Below are positions 1 to 9,382 of a stretch of DNA of 64,000 bases, piece by piece. Origin of the DNA: an uncultured Sphingomonadaceae bacterium (GTDB lineage: Bacteria > Pseudomonadota > Alphaproteobacteria > Sphingomonadales > Sphingomonadaceae). The stretch is taken from assembly GCA_947497085.1 (NCBI GenBank), contig CANMFE010000001.1, positions 868,001 to 932,000 of the forward strand. Reading direction: 5' to 3'. Under the pieces are notes generated by a model that had not been told where the DNA came from, did not search any database, and saw only the letters and a program-made list of their open reading frames with translations. Each line of letters opens with the position of its first letter. Positions within the stretch are counted from its first letter, which is position 1. Position numbers and translations under genes: made by a program.

Positions 1-546
1 ACTGCCGAGCGATTAGGCACTGTACGCGGCGAAATAGAAACGCCCTATGAAAGTGCATGGGCAGGCAATCCCAATGGTGATGTCACCATTGTCGAATTTT
101 CCGATTATGCATGCGGGTTTTGCGCGCAAAGCGTGAGCGATGTCAGCCAGCTATTGGCGCAGGACAAAAATGTGAAAGTCGTTTTCCGCGAACTTCCCAT
201 ACTTTCCGAAGATAGTGCGCGTGCAGCGGCATGGTCACTGGCAGCTGCGAAGCAGGGCAAATTCTATATTTTCCACAAAGCGCTATTCGCCGCTGGAAAG
301 CCCAATGCCGCAACCATCGAAACCGCCGCACAGTCTGCAGGTCTGGACATGGCCGCGGCCCGGACCTTTGCCAACGGCCCACAGGTGCGCCAGCTACTTG
401 AAAAAAACCTGCAAATTGCGCAACAGCTTGAGTTTTCGGGCACGCCAAGCTGGGTGATTGGTGATCGGACCTATAATGGCGCACTGGGCCTTGCCGGGCT
501 AAAGGACGCAGTGGCGACCGCACGGGCTGCCAAGGCCAAAAAATAA
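1..546 (+). CDS. DsbA-like thiol:disulfide oxidoreductase, 5' truncated
   Basis: Open from the first base of the window, so the start and any signal peptide lie outside. The readable 181 residues hold a thioredoxin-like DsbA fold: a VEFSDYAC strand, then the active-site CGFC at residues 37-40, and near the end the cis-Pro loop GTPSWVIG that faces the active site in this family. The family oxidises or isomerises disulfides in periplasmic proteins. The GTG at 133 is internal, because the active site lies upstream of it. The stop is 16 bases before the M48 protease gene, so both may share a transcript and both act in the envelope. The family call is sound; the exact role (oxidase or isomerase) is not resolved. 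Confidence 0.85.
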   Translation, partial: TAERLGTVRGEIETPYESAWAGNPNGDVTIVEFSDYACGFCAQSVSDVSQLLAQDKNVKVVFRELPILSEDSARAAAWSLAAAKQGKFYIFHKALFAAGKPNAATIETAAQSAGLDMAAARTFANGPQVRQLLEKNLQIAQQLEFSGTPSWVIGDRTYNGALGLAGLKDAVATARAAKAKK

Positions 547-562
547 CATTTTCGGGGCAGAT

Positions 563-1588
563 ATGATCAAGGCAGGCCGAAAAACAGTTTTGATCCTTGC
601 TCTGGCGCTATCCATGCTGCCCCTTTCCCAAAGTGCGGCAGTTGAGCGCGCCAAAGTGAGTGGCTTCAAATCGCTTCAGGCCAAGGATAATCGCCTGCTT
701 TCGGTCGGATACCGGCTGGTTTCCGGCAATGCCCCGTTTTGCCGCGATACGGAAATGCGGGCTGGTCTGGCCCTGCATGATATCGCCCAGTATCAGGACC
801 GCAGGACTGCACGCGAGGCTTATGGCTTTGCACGCGACATCGCGGTGCTGGCTGTGGCGGAGGGCAGTCCTGCACAAAAGGCCGGTATTGCCGCCAATGA
901 TAGCATTGTCGCTATCAATGATACGGATCCCTTGCTGGGCAGCGGCACACAGGAAAAACCTTCAGATAAAGCCAGCATTGCCCGTTTTGTTCACGTGCGT
1001 GACGGATGGGAAAGCTCCCTTGCCGCCGGGAATGTCAAACTCACGCTTGCAGACGCTGATGGGCAGCGCGATATAACCATATCACCTGTCAAAACCTGCC
1101 AAAGCCGGTTCCAGCTTATTCCCAGTAAAAAATTTGAAGCGTCCGCAGATGGCCGGCTGGTCAGTATCAGTACCCGCATGGTGGGTTACACGGCCGATGA
1201 TGACGAGCTGGCCGCTGTTATAGCGCATGAATTGGCACACAATATATTGCGGCATTTGCAGCGGCTTGAGGCAGCCGGGCACAGTGACGGCCTGTTCGGC
1301 GCTGTTGGGCGCAGTGCACGGCTCACCAAACAGACAGAGATAGAAGCCGACCGTCTGTCTGTCTGGCTGATGGCCAATGCCGGTTATGACCCACTGGGCG
1401 CTATCCGTTTCTGGAACCGGTACGGAAAACAGCATGGCAAGGGAATATTGTCCGCTCCCACGCATTACCGGTACAAGAAACGCGTGCAGCTGTTCGAGGA
1501 AGAAATCGCAAAGATGATCGAAATGGGCCGCAGCACACAAGGCTATGCACCGCCGCTCCTTACCAGTGAGTTTGCAGAACTCGAATAG
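563..1588 (+). CDS. Periplasmic M48 metallopeptidase with PDZ domain
   Basis: A 341-residue secreted zinc protease. Residues 1-26 are a typical signal peptide ending near SQSAA. Residues about 90-175 resemble a PDZ domain (AVAEGSPAQKAGIAANDSI). The gluzincin motif HELAH is at 222-226 and the third zinc ligand is E261 in EIEAD. Such BepA/YfgC-like proteins take part in envelope protein quality control; the N-terminal PDZ is less usual than the TPR tail of BepA. It starts 16 bases after the DsbA-like gene, which fits a joint role in envelope protein folding. The substrate is unknown. Confidence 0.87.
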   Translation: MIKAGRKTVLILALALSMLPLSQSAAVERAKVSGFKSLQAKDNRLLSVGYRLVSGNAPFCRDTEMRAGLALHDIAQYQDRRTAREAYGFARDIAVLAVAEGSPAQKAGIAANDSIVAINDTDPLLGSGTQEKPSDKASIARFVHVRDGWESSLAAGNVKLTLADADGQRDITISPVKTCQSRFQLIPSKKFEASADGRLVSISTRMVGYTADDDELAAVIAHELAHNILRHLQRLEAAGHSDGLFGAVGRSARLTKQTEIEADRLSVWLMANAGYDPLGAIRFWNRYGKQHGKGILSAPTHYRYKKRVQLFEEEIAKMIEMGRSTQGYAPPLLTSEFAELE

Positions 1589-1658
1589 CCTCTGATGCAT
1601 ATGGACAAAAATGGAAAATCGTGCGTGACAAAATAAGCCCGATATTCCAAAAGGCGTT

Positions 1659-2798
1659 ATGCCTTCTCATATGGCCGTCCTACCAATAAAACCTGCCCCG
1701 TTTTTTGCCGATAAAAACCGGGCCTTCTGGTATTTGCAATCTGCCGGTTGGGCAGGTGCCATGGTGCTGCGCGCCGTGTCGGGCATCGCCAATGGACAAC
1801 AGGCAGATTTCCTGCTCGTTGTGCTGGTTGCTACCATTACCGGATATTCGGCGTCACTGGTGCTCGCCGTTATCTATCGCAACCTGATTAACCGCAAACC
1901 GCTCGTGACATGGGGCGTAACGGGGATTGTACTGATTATAATGGCACTGATCTGTGCTCTGATCGACGCATGGGTGCTGACGATATACCGTCAGGGGTCG
2001 AACACTACGCTTACCGGCTTTGCCCTTGGTACTATGTATCTCAACCTCACTCTGCTTGGCGCCTGGTCCGCGCTATATTATGCTATTAACTATTTTCTGC
2101 AGGTCGAAGAGCAGGCAGACCAGTTGTCACGGCTGGAAAACCAGGCCACCAGCGCGCAGCTCGCGATGCTCCGCTATCAGCTCAATCCGCACTTTCTGTT
2201 CAACACGCTGAACAGCATCTCGACACTCGTTCTCCTTAAGCAGACCGAACCTGCCAATGCCATGCTTTCGCGGCTGTCATCTTTCCTGCGCTATACACTG
2301 GCCAATGAGCCCACCGGACGGGTGACGGTGGCGCAAGAGGTTGAAACTCTCAAACTCTATCTCGATATAGAGAAGATGCGGTTTGAAGACCGTCTGCGCG
2401 CCTATTTTGAAATAGACGATGCTGCGAAAGAAGGCCTACTGCCGTCACTATTGCTGCAACCATTGGTGGAAAACGCTATTAAATATGCTGTGACACCGCA
2501 GGAAAGCGGGGCTGATATTAATGTTATTGCTCAGCTTATCGGGCCGACACTTCGCATCACCGTCTCTGATACCGGCCCCGGATTGCAAAATACGGATGGA
2601 GCGAACATGGTGACGCAGGCAGGTCCGGTACATTCCAGTGATGCCTCGACGGGTGTGGGCCTCGCGAATATCCGCGACCGCCTGTCACAGGCTTATGGTG
2701 AGGACCATATATTCGAAGCCCGCTCCTCCCCCGAAGGCGGGTTTTCGGTTATAATAGAAATTCCGTTTGAAAAGCGGGAACAAAGGCAATTGAAATGA
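1659..2798 (+). CDS. LytS/YehU-family sensor histidine kinase
   Basis: A 379-residue membrane kinase. Four hydrophobic segments occupy about residues 30-145. They are followed by a short coiled linker and the His_kinase domain, whose phosphoacceptor H178 sits in NPHFLFNTLNS. The HATPase_c part has the N-box ENAIKYA (N272) and glycine loops DTGPGL and GVGLANIRDRL. There is no recognisable periplasmic ligand domain, so sensing is probably in the membrane. The last codons overlap the response-regulator start in an ATGA, so the pair is translationally coupled. An alternative start is the Met at residue 5. Confidence 0.9.
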   Translation: MPSHMAVLPIKPAPFFADKNRAFWYLQSAGWAGAMVLRAVSGIANGQQADFLLVVLVATITGYSASLVLAVIYRNLINRKPLVTWGVTGIVLIIMALICALIDAWVLTIYRQGSNTTLTGFALGTMYLNLTLLGAWSALYYAINYFLQVEEQADQLSRLENQATSAQLAMLRYQLNPHFLFNTLNSISTLVLLKQTEPANAMLSRLSSFLRYTLANEPTGRVTVAQEVETLKLYLDIEKMRFEDRLRAYFEIDDAAKEGLLPSLLLQPLVENAIKYAVTPQESGADINVIAQLIGPTLRITVSDTGPGLQNTDGANMVTQAGPVHSSDASTGVGLANIRDRLSQAYGEDHIFEARSSPEGGFSVIIEIPFEKREQRQLK

Positions 2799-3595
2799 CG
2801 ATACGCACAATTCTGGTCGATGACGAAAAACTGGCTATCCAAGGCCTGCAACTGCGGCTTGAAAAATATGAGGATGTCGAAATTATCGACACCTGCCTGA
2901 ACGGGCGAGAGGCCATTCGCAAAATCAAGACACTCAAGCCTGACTTGGTATTTCTCGACATACAAATGCCTGGCTTTGACGGGTTTTCGGTTGTCAAAGG
3001 CGTTATGGAAATCGAGCCACCCCTGTTCGTATTCTGCACGGCCTATTCCGACCACGCCTTGCGCGCGTTTGAAGCTGAAGCGGTTGATTATCTTATGAAG
3101 CCTGTCGAAGATGACCGGCTTGCTGACGCGCTGGAACGCGTGCGCGTACGTTTGGCGGAAAAACGCGGTGCCGAGGAAGTCGAGAAGCTGAAAAACGTAC
3201 TCGCCGAGGTGGCTCCTGAAGAAATGGAAAAATTCGAGGGCGAAGACGATGTCGCAACATCCAGCCGTTACGAAAAGCTCATCAATATCAAGGATCGCGG
3301 ACAGATTTTCCGCGTCGATGTCGACACGATAGAACGCATTGATGCTGCGGGCGATTATATGTGCATTTATACAGCGGACAATTCGCTGATTTTGCGTGAA
3401 ACGATGAAAGATCTCGAAAAACGGCTCGACCCGCGCCATTTTCAGCGTGTCCACCGCTCAACAATCGTCAATCTGGGCCAGGTCCGGCAAGTCAAGCCGC
3501 ATACCAATGGAGAATGTTTCCTGATCCTTGAATCGGGCGCTCAGGTAAAGGTGAGCCGCAGCTACCGCGATGTTGTCGCCCGCTTTGTGCATTAA
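2795..3595 (+). CDS. LytTR-type response regulator
   Basis: A 266-residue DNA-binding regulator paired with the preceding LytS-like kinase. The receiver domain is at about 1-125, with acidic residues D9/D10, phosphoacceptor D55 in FLDIQMPG, and lysine in YLMKPV. An acidic linker (about 140-160) precedes a LytTR domain at about 165-266 (DAAGDYMCIYT, FQRVHRSTIVNL, VSRSYRDVV). LytTR proteins bind direct repeats through beta strands rather than a helix-turn-helix. The target genes cannot be told from this window. The gene converges on tadA with 19 bases between stops. Confidence 0.92.
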   Translation: MTIRTILVDDEKLAIQGLQLRLEKYEDVEIIDTCLNGREAIRKIKTLKPDLVFLDIQMPGFDGFSVVKGVMEIEPPLFVFCTAYSDHALRAFEAEAVDYLMKPVEDDRLADALERVRVRLAEKRGAEEVEKLKNVLAEVAPEEMEKFEGEDDVATSSRYEKLINIKDRGQIFRVDVDTIERIDAAGDYMCIYTADNSLILRETMKDLEKRLDPRHFQRVHRSTIVNLGQVRQVKPHTNGECFLILESGAQVKVSRSYRDVVARFVH

Positions 3596-3614
3596 CAACC
3601 AGGCGCATTAAGAA

Positions 3615-4070
3615 CTAGCGCCGCGCCGTAAAAAAAACCTTCAGCAAATTGGCGGCTTCATCCGCAAAAATGCCATCATAGACTTCCGGTCTGTGCAATG
3701 TCGTATCCTGCTCAAATACACGCGGTCCATGTTCCACGGCCCCGCCCTTGGGGTCAGAGGCTCCGTAGTAAAGCCGCCTGATGCGCGCATGGGCGATAGC
3801 GCCTGCACACATGGCGCATGGTTCCAGCGTCACCCACAGATCGCAATCGGCTAACCGGTCATTTCCCAGTGCCAATGCTGCGCCGCGTATTGCCGCTATC
3901 TCGGCATGCGCAGTGGGATCATGCGACGCACGCGGCGCATTATGTCCCTGTGCGATAACCTCACCGTTTCTGACAATGATCGCGCCAACCGGCACTTCCC
4001 CCATATCGGAAGCTTGTCTGGCAAGGCTCAGCGCCTGCGCCATATAGTTTCGGGCAGTTTCCAGCGGCAT
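3615..4070 (-). CDS. tadA: tRNA-specific adenosine-34 deaminase
   Basis: A 151-residue cytidine-deaminase-fold enzyme that converts A34 to inosine in tRNA-Arg(ACG). The zinc/catalytic motif HAE is at 55-57, with the proton-shuttle Glu57. The second zinc motif PCAMC is at 84-88. The length and the ending (GIFADEAANLLKVFF) match TadA. It may share a transcript with the upstream small membrane protein gene, although the gap is over 50 bases. Other deaminases of this fold, such as guanine deaminase, are less likely given the ARxMG-VPVGA start. Confidence 0.92.
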   Translation of the reverse strand: MPLETARNYMAQALSLARQASDMGEVPVGAIIVRNGEVIAQGHNAPRASHDPTAHAEIAAIRGAALALGNDRLADCDLWVTLEPCAMCAGAIAHARIRRLYYGASDPKGGAVEHGPRVFEQDTTLHRPEVYDGIFADEAANLLKVFFTARR

Positions 4071-4122
4071 GACATGCCAGCTGTGGATGAAATATCGCGC
4101 TCCGTCCAGCCCTCAATTGACG

Positions 4123-4293
4123 TTATAATCTGGTACGCCCTGCCAAAAGCACGTACAGCGCGAATATGATGCCTGGAATATAGCCCAGTATCGTCAGCAG
4201 CAGACATATCCAGAAATTCTGGCTGATCCCTTCATCCACAGCCACGCCCAGCGGCGGCAGGAAGATGGCGAGCAGGATTTTTAATATAAGCAT
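4123..4293 (-). CDS. YqaE/Pmp3-family small membrane protein
   Basis: A 56-residue protein starting at an ATG preceded by AGGAG. It begins MLILKILLAIFLPPLGV and continues with WICLLLTILGYIPGIIFALYV, giving two transmembrane helices joined by a short loop. The PP in the first helix and the GYIPGIIFA element of the second are diagnostic of the YqaE/Pmp3 (UPF0057) proteolipids. These are stress-associated membrane proteins linked to ion homeostasis in yeast and plants; the bacterial function is not settled. The gene stands alone between tadA and the divergent rpmB promoter. Confidence 0.9.
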   Translation of the reverse strand: MLILKILLAIFLPPLGVAVDEGISQNFWICLLLTILGYIPGIIFALYVLLAGRTRL

Positions 4294-4373
4294 GATGGCT
4301 CCTGTTGTTTACATAGTTACGAAGAAAGAGCCGAAAAAGTTCCACGTCATCACATTTTAAGGCGACTCTTATG

Positions 4374-4402
4374 TTGACGTAGCGCCGCCCGGACGCTATT
4401 GG
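4374..4402 (+). promoter_or_regulatory. Putative sigma-70-type promoter of rpmB
   Basis: TTGACG and TATTGG are separated by exactly 17 bases. Transcription would start about 30 bases before the rpmB ATG. Assigned by eye from spacing and match; no start site is known. Confidence 0.45.
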
Positions 4403-4439
4403 ACCGCTCTTTCTTACACAGATTATTGGGATTAGAACA

Positions 4440-4727
4440 ATGTCGCGTATTTGCGAACTGACCGGCAAAGGTCGCATGGTGGGTAACAATGTGTCACACG
4501 CCAACAACCGTACAAAGCGGGTTTTCCTGCCAAACCTGCAGAAAGTGACCCTGCTGTCCGAAAAACTCGACCGCAGCATCAAATTCCGCGTCTCTACCGC
4601 GGGTCTGCGTTCAGTGGAGCATAATGGCGGACTCGACAACTGGCTGCTGAAAACAGCGGACAGCAAGCTCAGCAAAAACGCTCTTAAGGTAAAGCGCGAA
4701 CTGCAAAAGGCAGACGCTGCTTCCTAA
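4440..4727 (+). CDS. rpmB: 50S ribosomal protein L28
   Basis: A 95-residue basic protein beginning [10 protein letters not shown] and carrying [23 protein letters not shown] and [18 protein letters not shown]. These are hallmarks of the long alphaproteobacterial L28, which lacks the zinc-binding cysteines of some homologues. It is a structural protein of the large ribosomal subunit. It is monocistronic here, with a good promoter upstream and a hairpin terminator just downstream. Confidence 0.97.
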   Translation: MSRICELTGKGRMVGNNVSHANNRTKRVFLPNLQKVTLLSEKLDRSIKFRVSTAGLRSVEHNGGLDNWLLKTADSKLSKNALKVKRELQKADAAS

Positions 4728-4754
4728 GGCACTACCCACTTTCAATCAAAAACG

Positions 4755-4790
4755 AATCGCGGTGGTCCGGTCAGGATTGCCGCGATTTTT
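4755..4790 (+). terminator. Rho-independent terminator of rpmB
   Basis: An 8-bp perfect stem (AATCGCGG / CCGCGATT), a 17-base loop and a T-run (4786-4790). It starts 27 bases after the rpmB stop. Confidence 0.7.
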
Positions 4791-4865
4791 CTTATGCGGG
4801 CTCCAAATGCCTTCCGGCCATAACCGGCAATGGCCATATGCAATGATAATTATATTCGCGCCGCC

Positions 4866-4893
4866 ATCACACTATGGTTGATAAATATGTGAT
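4866..4893. promoter_or_regulatory. putA: Possible operator upstream of putA
   Basis: ATCACA and TGTGAT form an inverted repeat separated by 16 bases, 58 bases before the putA start. The spacing would fit a dimeric regulator. PutA here lacks its own DNA-binding domain, so a separate regulator is expected, in alphaproteobacteria often an Lrp-type PutR. Short arms make this weak. Confidence 0.25.
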
Positions 4894-4950
4894 ATAACTG
4901 ATAGCAGCGAAAAGTTACCGGCGGGCGTAACATTCTTATGCGAGTCGCTT

Positions 4951-7900
4951 ATGGCATCTTCTATTTCCTACCCGATTTCCTCCATGACAGAGGCACGCGC
5001 AGAAATGCGCCGTCTGCACCGCTTACCCGAACCCGATGTACTGATGCCTCTGGTCGAACGTGCGCGCAACGGCGAAGAAGCCGAGGCCACCACGCTCGAT
5101 ATCGCCTATGGCCTGCTCGCCGAACTGCGTGCGGCGCAATCTTCCGGCTGGGTCAATCAGTTCCTTCAGGAATACCGGATGAACAGCGCGGAGGGCATTG
5201 CCCTGCTCTCGCTGGCCGAAGCATTCCTGCGCGTGCCGGACCCGGAAACGGCGGACCGGCTGATCGCTGACAAGATTGGTGATGCCGACTGGCGTTCGCA
5301 TAGTGGCAAATCATCAAGCGCGCTGGTCAACAGCGCGACATGGGGGCTGGTGCTGGGGCGTGCAGTCCTTGCCAATGACCCGCAGGCGAGCACGTTGAAA
5401 CGCCTGATATCGCGCACCGGTGAACCTTTTGTACGCCAATCGGTGGGCGCCGCCATGCGGTTGATGGGCGAAGTATTCGTCATGGGCCGCACCATTGAAG
5501 AAGCCATGCAGCGCATGGACAAAAAAGCGAACCGCGGTTTCACGGCAAGTTTCGACATGTTGGGCGAAGCAGCCCGCACATATGCGGACGCGGAGCGCTA
5601 TTATAACGCCTATGCCGATGCCATTGATGCGATTGGCGCCAAAAAGGCAAGCGGGCACGGCATTTCGGTGAAACTCTCAGCCTTGCACCCACGCTATGAG
5701 GCAGCGCAATCGGATATCTGCGTGCCGGCGCTTACGGACATGCTGGTGGAGCTAGGCCGCAAGGCAAAAGCACATGATATCGCGCTGACAGTAGATGCCG
5801 AAGAATCCGAACGCCTCATCATGAGTCTGGACATCATCAAGGGCGCGGCCTCGCACGCGGACCTGAAAGGCTGGGACGGGTTCGGCATGGCGGTGCAGGC
5901 CTATTCCAAACGCGCCCGCGCGGTTTGCGGCTGGGCCAATGCGCTGGGCAAGGAAACTGGCAAACGCATCAAGGTCCGGCTGGTCAAGGGGGCCTATTGG
6001 GACAGCGAGATAAAATATACACAGGAACAGGGCCTTAGCGACTATCCGCTGTTCACCCGCAAGCCTGCGACTGATGTCTCCTATCTCGCCTGCGCGCGCG
6101 ATCTGCTCGACTATGATCATATTGAACCCGCCTTTGCGAGCCACAATGCGCAGACGGTGGCCACCATTATCAACTGGGCCAATGAACAGGACACCCCCAA
6201 GGACAGCTTTGAATTTCAGCGCCTGCACGGCATGGGCGAAGGGCTGTATGAAAACATGGTGCGGCAGGATGGCTATAGCTGCCGGATTTACGCGCCCGTG
6301 GGCGGGCATAGCGACCTGCTCGCCTATCTGGTCCGCCGCCTGCTCGAAAACGGCGCGAACAGCAGCTTTGTTCACCAGTTGGCGGATGAGAGCAAGAGCG
6401 ATGTCGAACTGCTCGGCGATCCGCTCGACACGGTGGTCAAATATGGCGGCACCCGCCATCCCAGCATTCCCCTGCCCCGCAACCTGTTCCAGCCTGCGCG
6501 CGACAACAGTACCGGCATCGATCTGGATGACCGCAAGATATTGGCAGAAGTTGCCAAGGATATGCAGCAACAGGTCGATATTCCAGTTGCTGACAGCGCG
6601 GATGTGGATGTCATGGCCCGCAAGGCCAAAGCGGCGTTTCGCGGCTGGGACAAAACGCCTGTAGAGGAACGCGCCGAATGTCTCGACCGGCTGGCTGCGC
6701 TTTTGGAGGAGCATCAACGCCCACTTATGGCGGTGGCCGTACAGGAAGCACGTAAAACCATTCCCGATGCGCTAGCCGAAGTGCGCGAAGCGATTGATTT
6801 TTGCTATTATTACGCCAATCAGGCACGCGCCATGCAGCCTATTGAACTGCCCGGCCCCACCGGTGAAACCAATGTGCTGCGCATGGACGGACGCGGCGTA
6901 TGGGCAGCGATTGCGCCATGGAACTTCCCGCTCGCCATTTTTCTGGGGCAAGTCACTGCAGCGGTCGTAACGGGCAATTGCGTAATCGCCAAACCGGCAC
7001 CGCAGACCCCCAAGATCGCGGCCTATGCCGTCAAACTGGCGCATGAAGCAGGCATTCCTGTGGATGTGCTGCAACTCGCCATAGGCGGCGCCGATATGGG
7101 CCGTGCGCTCACCGAACATACCGGCATTGATGGCGTTGTCTTTACAGGGTCTGTACCGACAGCCAAAGCCATTGCCCGCTCACTGGTGGCCGACGACCAT
7201 CGTCCGATCGTGCCTCTCATCGCTGAAACCGGCGGACTTAACGCCATGCTGGTCGATTCCACCGCGCTGCCCGAACAGGTGGTGCGTGATATCGTGATTT
7301 CCGGCTTTCAATCCGCCGGGCAGCGCTGTTCCGCGCTCCGCCTATTGCTGCTGCAGGAGGAAATTGCCGATCGTACTCTGGAGATGCTATCGGGTGCCAT
7401 GGACGCGCTGATTGTCGGTGACCCTGCTCTTTCTTCCACGGATATCGGCCCGGTTATCGATCAATCTTCCTATGACAAGCTGATGAACTACCGCGCATCT
7501 GTGCCAGACCGGATCATCAAAACGGTCGATGTGCCCGAAAGCGGCCTGTTTGTACCGCCAACCCTTATCCGTCTGGACAGTATGGATGACCTGAATGACG
7601 AATGGTTCGGGCCACTTGTGCATGTCGCGACATGGAAAACCGGACAGCTGGAAGCGACGGTAGACGCCGTGAATAACAAGGGTTTTGGCCTGACCATGGG
7701 ATTGCATAGCCGGATTGCCAGGGCCGGACAGCTGGTTGAGAACCGCACCCATGTCGGCAACCTCTATGTCAACCGTTCGATGATCGGCGCTGTAGTAGGC
7801 AGCCAGCCTTTTGGCGGAGAGGGCCTGTCAGGCACCGGACCCAAAGCAGGCGGACCGCATTATCTGCATCGTTTCTGCGCAGAGCGTGTGACCACCACTG

Positions 7901-7959
7901 ACACCACCAGTTCAGGTGGCAATGCCAGCCTGCTCAGCCTGGAAGATGAGGATATCTGA
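4951..7959 (+). CDS. putA: Bifunctional proline dehydrogenase / L-glutamate-gamma-semialdehyde dehydrogenase
   Basis: A 1002-residue enzyme that oxidises proline to glutamate in two steps, with channelling of the intermediate. The N-terminal helical part (about 1-120) and the FAD-binding PRODH barrel (about 130-430: KLSALHPRYE, VRLVKGAYWD, YAPVGGHSDLLAYLVRRLLENGAN region) precede the aldehyde dehydrogenase domain. That domain has the general base E759 (AETGG) and catalytic C793 (GQRCSALR). It lacks the N-terminal ribbon-helix-helix of enterobacterial PutA (about 1320 residues), so it cannot repress its own gene. The second in-frame ATG of MASSISYPISSMTEAR is a possible alternative start. Confidence 0.95.
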   Translation: MASSISYPISSMTEARAEMRRLHRLPEPDVLMPLVERARNGEEAEATTLDIAYGLLAELRAAQSSGWVNQFLQEYRMNSAEGIALLSLAEAFLRVPDPETADRLIADKIGDADWRSHSGKSSSALVNSATWGLVLGRAVLANDPQASTLKRLISRTGEPFVRQSVGAAMRLMGEVFVMGRTIEEAMQRMDKKANRGFTASFDMLGEAARTYADAERYYNAYADAIDAIGAKKASGHGISVKLSALHPRYEAAQSDICVPALTDMLVELGRKAKAHDIALTVDAEESERLIMSLDIIKGAASHADLKGWDGFGMAVQAYSKRARAVCGWANALGKETGKRIKVRLVKGAYWDSEIKYTQEQGLSDYPLFTRKPATDVSYLACARDLLDYDHIEPAFASHNAQTVATIINWANEQDTPKDSFEFQRLHGMGEGLYENMVRQDGYSCRIYAPVGGHSDLLAYLVRRLLENGANSSFVHQLADESKSDVELLGDPLDTVVKYGGTRHPSIPLPRNLFQPARDNSTGIDLDDRKILAEVAKDMQQQVDIPVADSADVDVMARKAKAAFRGWDKTPVEERAECLDRLAALLEEHQRPLMAVAVQEARKTIPDALAEVREAIDFCYYYANQARAMQPIELPGPTGETNVLRMDGRGVWAAIAPWNFPLAIFLGQVTAAVVTGNCVIAKPAPQTPKIAAYAVKLAHEAGIPVDVLQLAIGGADMGRALTEHTGIDGVVFTGSVPTAKAIARSLVADDHRPIVPLIAETGGLNAMLVDSTALPEQVVRDIVISGFQSAGQRCSALRLLLLQEEIADRTLEMLSGAMDALIVGDPALSSTDIGPVIDQSSYDKLMNYRASVPDRIIKTVDVPESGLFVPPTLIRLDSMDDLNDEWFGPLVHVATWKTGQLEATVDAVNNKGFGLTMGLHSRIARAGQLVENRTHVGNLYVNRSMIGAVVGSQPFGGEGLSGTGPKAGGPHYLHRFCAERVTTTDTTSSGGNASLLSLEDEDI

Positions 7960-8016
7960 CGCAGACCGCAGGGACGACAGCTTGCATAATGGTGGCATCA
8001 TGATTAGCTACTGGTC

Positions 8017-9204
8017 ATGACGCACATCCTATCAGCCGCAGGCAATGAAACCATTATCGAACGCGTGGAAGAGCCCCTGGAATGGAATCATATCCAGGAG
8101 TTTTTCGCCGACAAGAAACAATGGGTGGTCGAAAACCAGTTCGAGATAATGGTTGCAGTCGCGATCGGCACAGCCATCTATTTTGCGCTGGTTTTCCTTT
8201 GCAAATACGCCAAAAGCTATGCGGAGCGGCTTGATGATCCACTCAGATTCAGGGCCATAGCCGGGCGCACGATCGGCAAAACCGGTTATATATTCATCTT
8301 TATGCTTGCTGTGCGGCTGGTCACTGGCTTTGCCAATACGCCGCCTGGCATAGAGAAAATCATTTCCTTCTTCTTTATTATTGTCGCCGCGTATCAGGTC
8401 GCCATTTGGGCGCGGGAGCTGATACTGGGTTTTGTCGAACGCCGTGCATCCGATAGTGACGGCCGCAGTTCGGAAACACTGGCCAACGCGATGGCAATTA
8501 TCAAGCTGATCGTAACAATCGGCCTGTTCGCGATTGCCTCCATTGTCGTGCTCGACAATCTGGGGGTTGATGTCACCGGGCTTATCGCCGGCCTTGGCAT
8601 TGGCGGCATTGCCATCGGCCTTGCGGCGCAGGGCATTTTTTCCGATCTGTTCGCCGCGCTCGCCATTATTTTCGACAAGCCTTTCAAGCGCGGCGAAACC
8701 ATAAAATATGACAATACTGTTGGTACGGTGGAAAAAACCGGCCTCAAAAGCACATTGATCCGGTCAGTGACCGGCGAGGAAATCATCATTTCCAACACCA
8801 ATTTGCTGGACAAGGAAATCATCAATTTCACCCGGCTGGAACGGCGGCGCACGCGTTTCGGCATTGGCGTTATTTACCAGACGCCGCCGGAAAAGGCGCG
8901 GCAGATACCCGATATCCTGCGTGAAATTGTTGAAAGCCATGACGCCAGATTCGTGCGCGCAGGCTTTGTCGGATTCGGTGACAGTTCAATCAATTTCGAG
9001 CTTGATTTCGATATTATGAGTGATGATTACGAGGTCGTTTATGCCGGGCGGCACGCGGTTGGATTGGATATACTTCAAAAGTTCAACGCGCTTGGCTACG
9101 AGTTTGCCTATCCGACCCAGACTACATTTACTTCTGCCCCCGATGGCACAATGATAATGCCCTATCCCGAAGGCGGTTTTGGCCCGGTTCAGGCCAAGGA
9201 TTGA
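8017..9204 (+). CDS. MscS-family mechanosensitive ion channel
   Basis: A 395-residue membrane protein. An N-terminal stretch (about 1-45) precedes hydrophobic segments at about 47-68, 90-108, 113-135 and 160-185. The pore-lining TM3 is GLIAGLGIGGIAIGLAAQGIF with its alternating Gly/Ala pattern. The beta domain (KPFKRGETIKYDNTVGTVEKTGLKST) and an alpha/beta C-terminus follow. MscS channels release solutes on hypo-osmotic shock. The gene starts 57 bases after putA; co-transcription is possible but unproven. It is longer than E. coli MscS (286) and nearer the YnaI/YbdG-type sizes. Confidence 0.9.
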   Translation: MTHILSAAGNETIIERVEEPLEWNHIQEFFADKKQWVVENQFEIMVAVAIGTAIYFALVFLCKYAKSYAERLDDPLRFRAIAGRTIGKTGYIFIFMLAVRLVTGFANTPPGIEKIISFFFIIVAAYQVAIWARELILGFVERRASDSDGRSSETLANAMAIIKLIVTIGLFAIASIVVLDNLGVDVTGLIAGLGIGGIAIGLAAQGIFSDLFAALAIIFDKPFKRGETIKYDNTVGTVEKTGLKSTLIRSVTGEEIIISNTNLLDKEIINFTRLERRRTRFGIGVIYQTPPEKARQIPDILREIVESHDARFVRAGFVGFGDSSINFELDFDIMSDDYEVVYAGRHAVGLDILQKFNALGYEFAYPTQTTFTSAPDGTMIMPYPEGGFGPVQAKD

Positions 9205-9382
9205 GTTTCCGGCAAAGCCGGATGATTCGCATCAGTATGGGCTTTGTGCTAGTTATAGCGGCTTGGATGCGTATATAATCCAGCATGCCGTAACGGCAAT
9301 GGCTGCACCCTTGTATGCACGGCGCAAACACGGCAAAAGCTTAAGCGAACAATTAAATTATCAGGAAAGGAAAGGCTCTCAC

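Noticed and set aside
2693..3454. 253-codon minus-strand frame across the LytS/LytTR junction
   Set aside because: Antisense to two well-supported genes, without any domain pattern.
4938..5270. Open frame overlapping the start of putA in another phase
   Set aside because: It lies entirely inside putA, has Arg/Cys/Ala-rich shadow composition and no family match.
5752..6717. 321-codon minus-strand frame inside putA
   Set aside because: It is antisense to the PRODH domain, whose motifs are intact on the plus strand; long antisense frames are common in GC-biased coding DNA.
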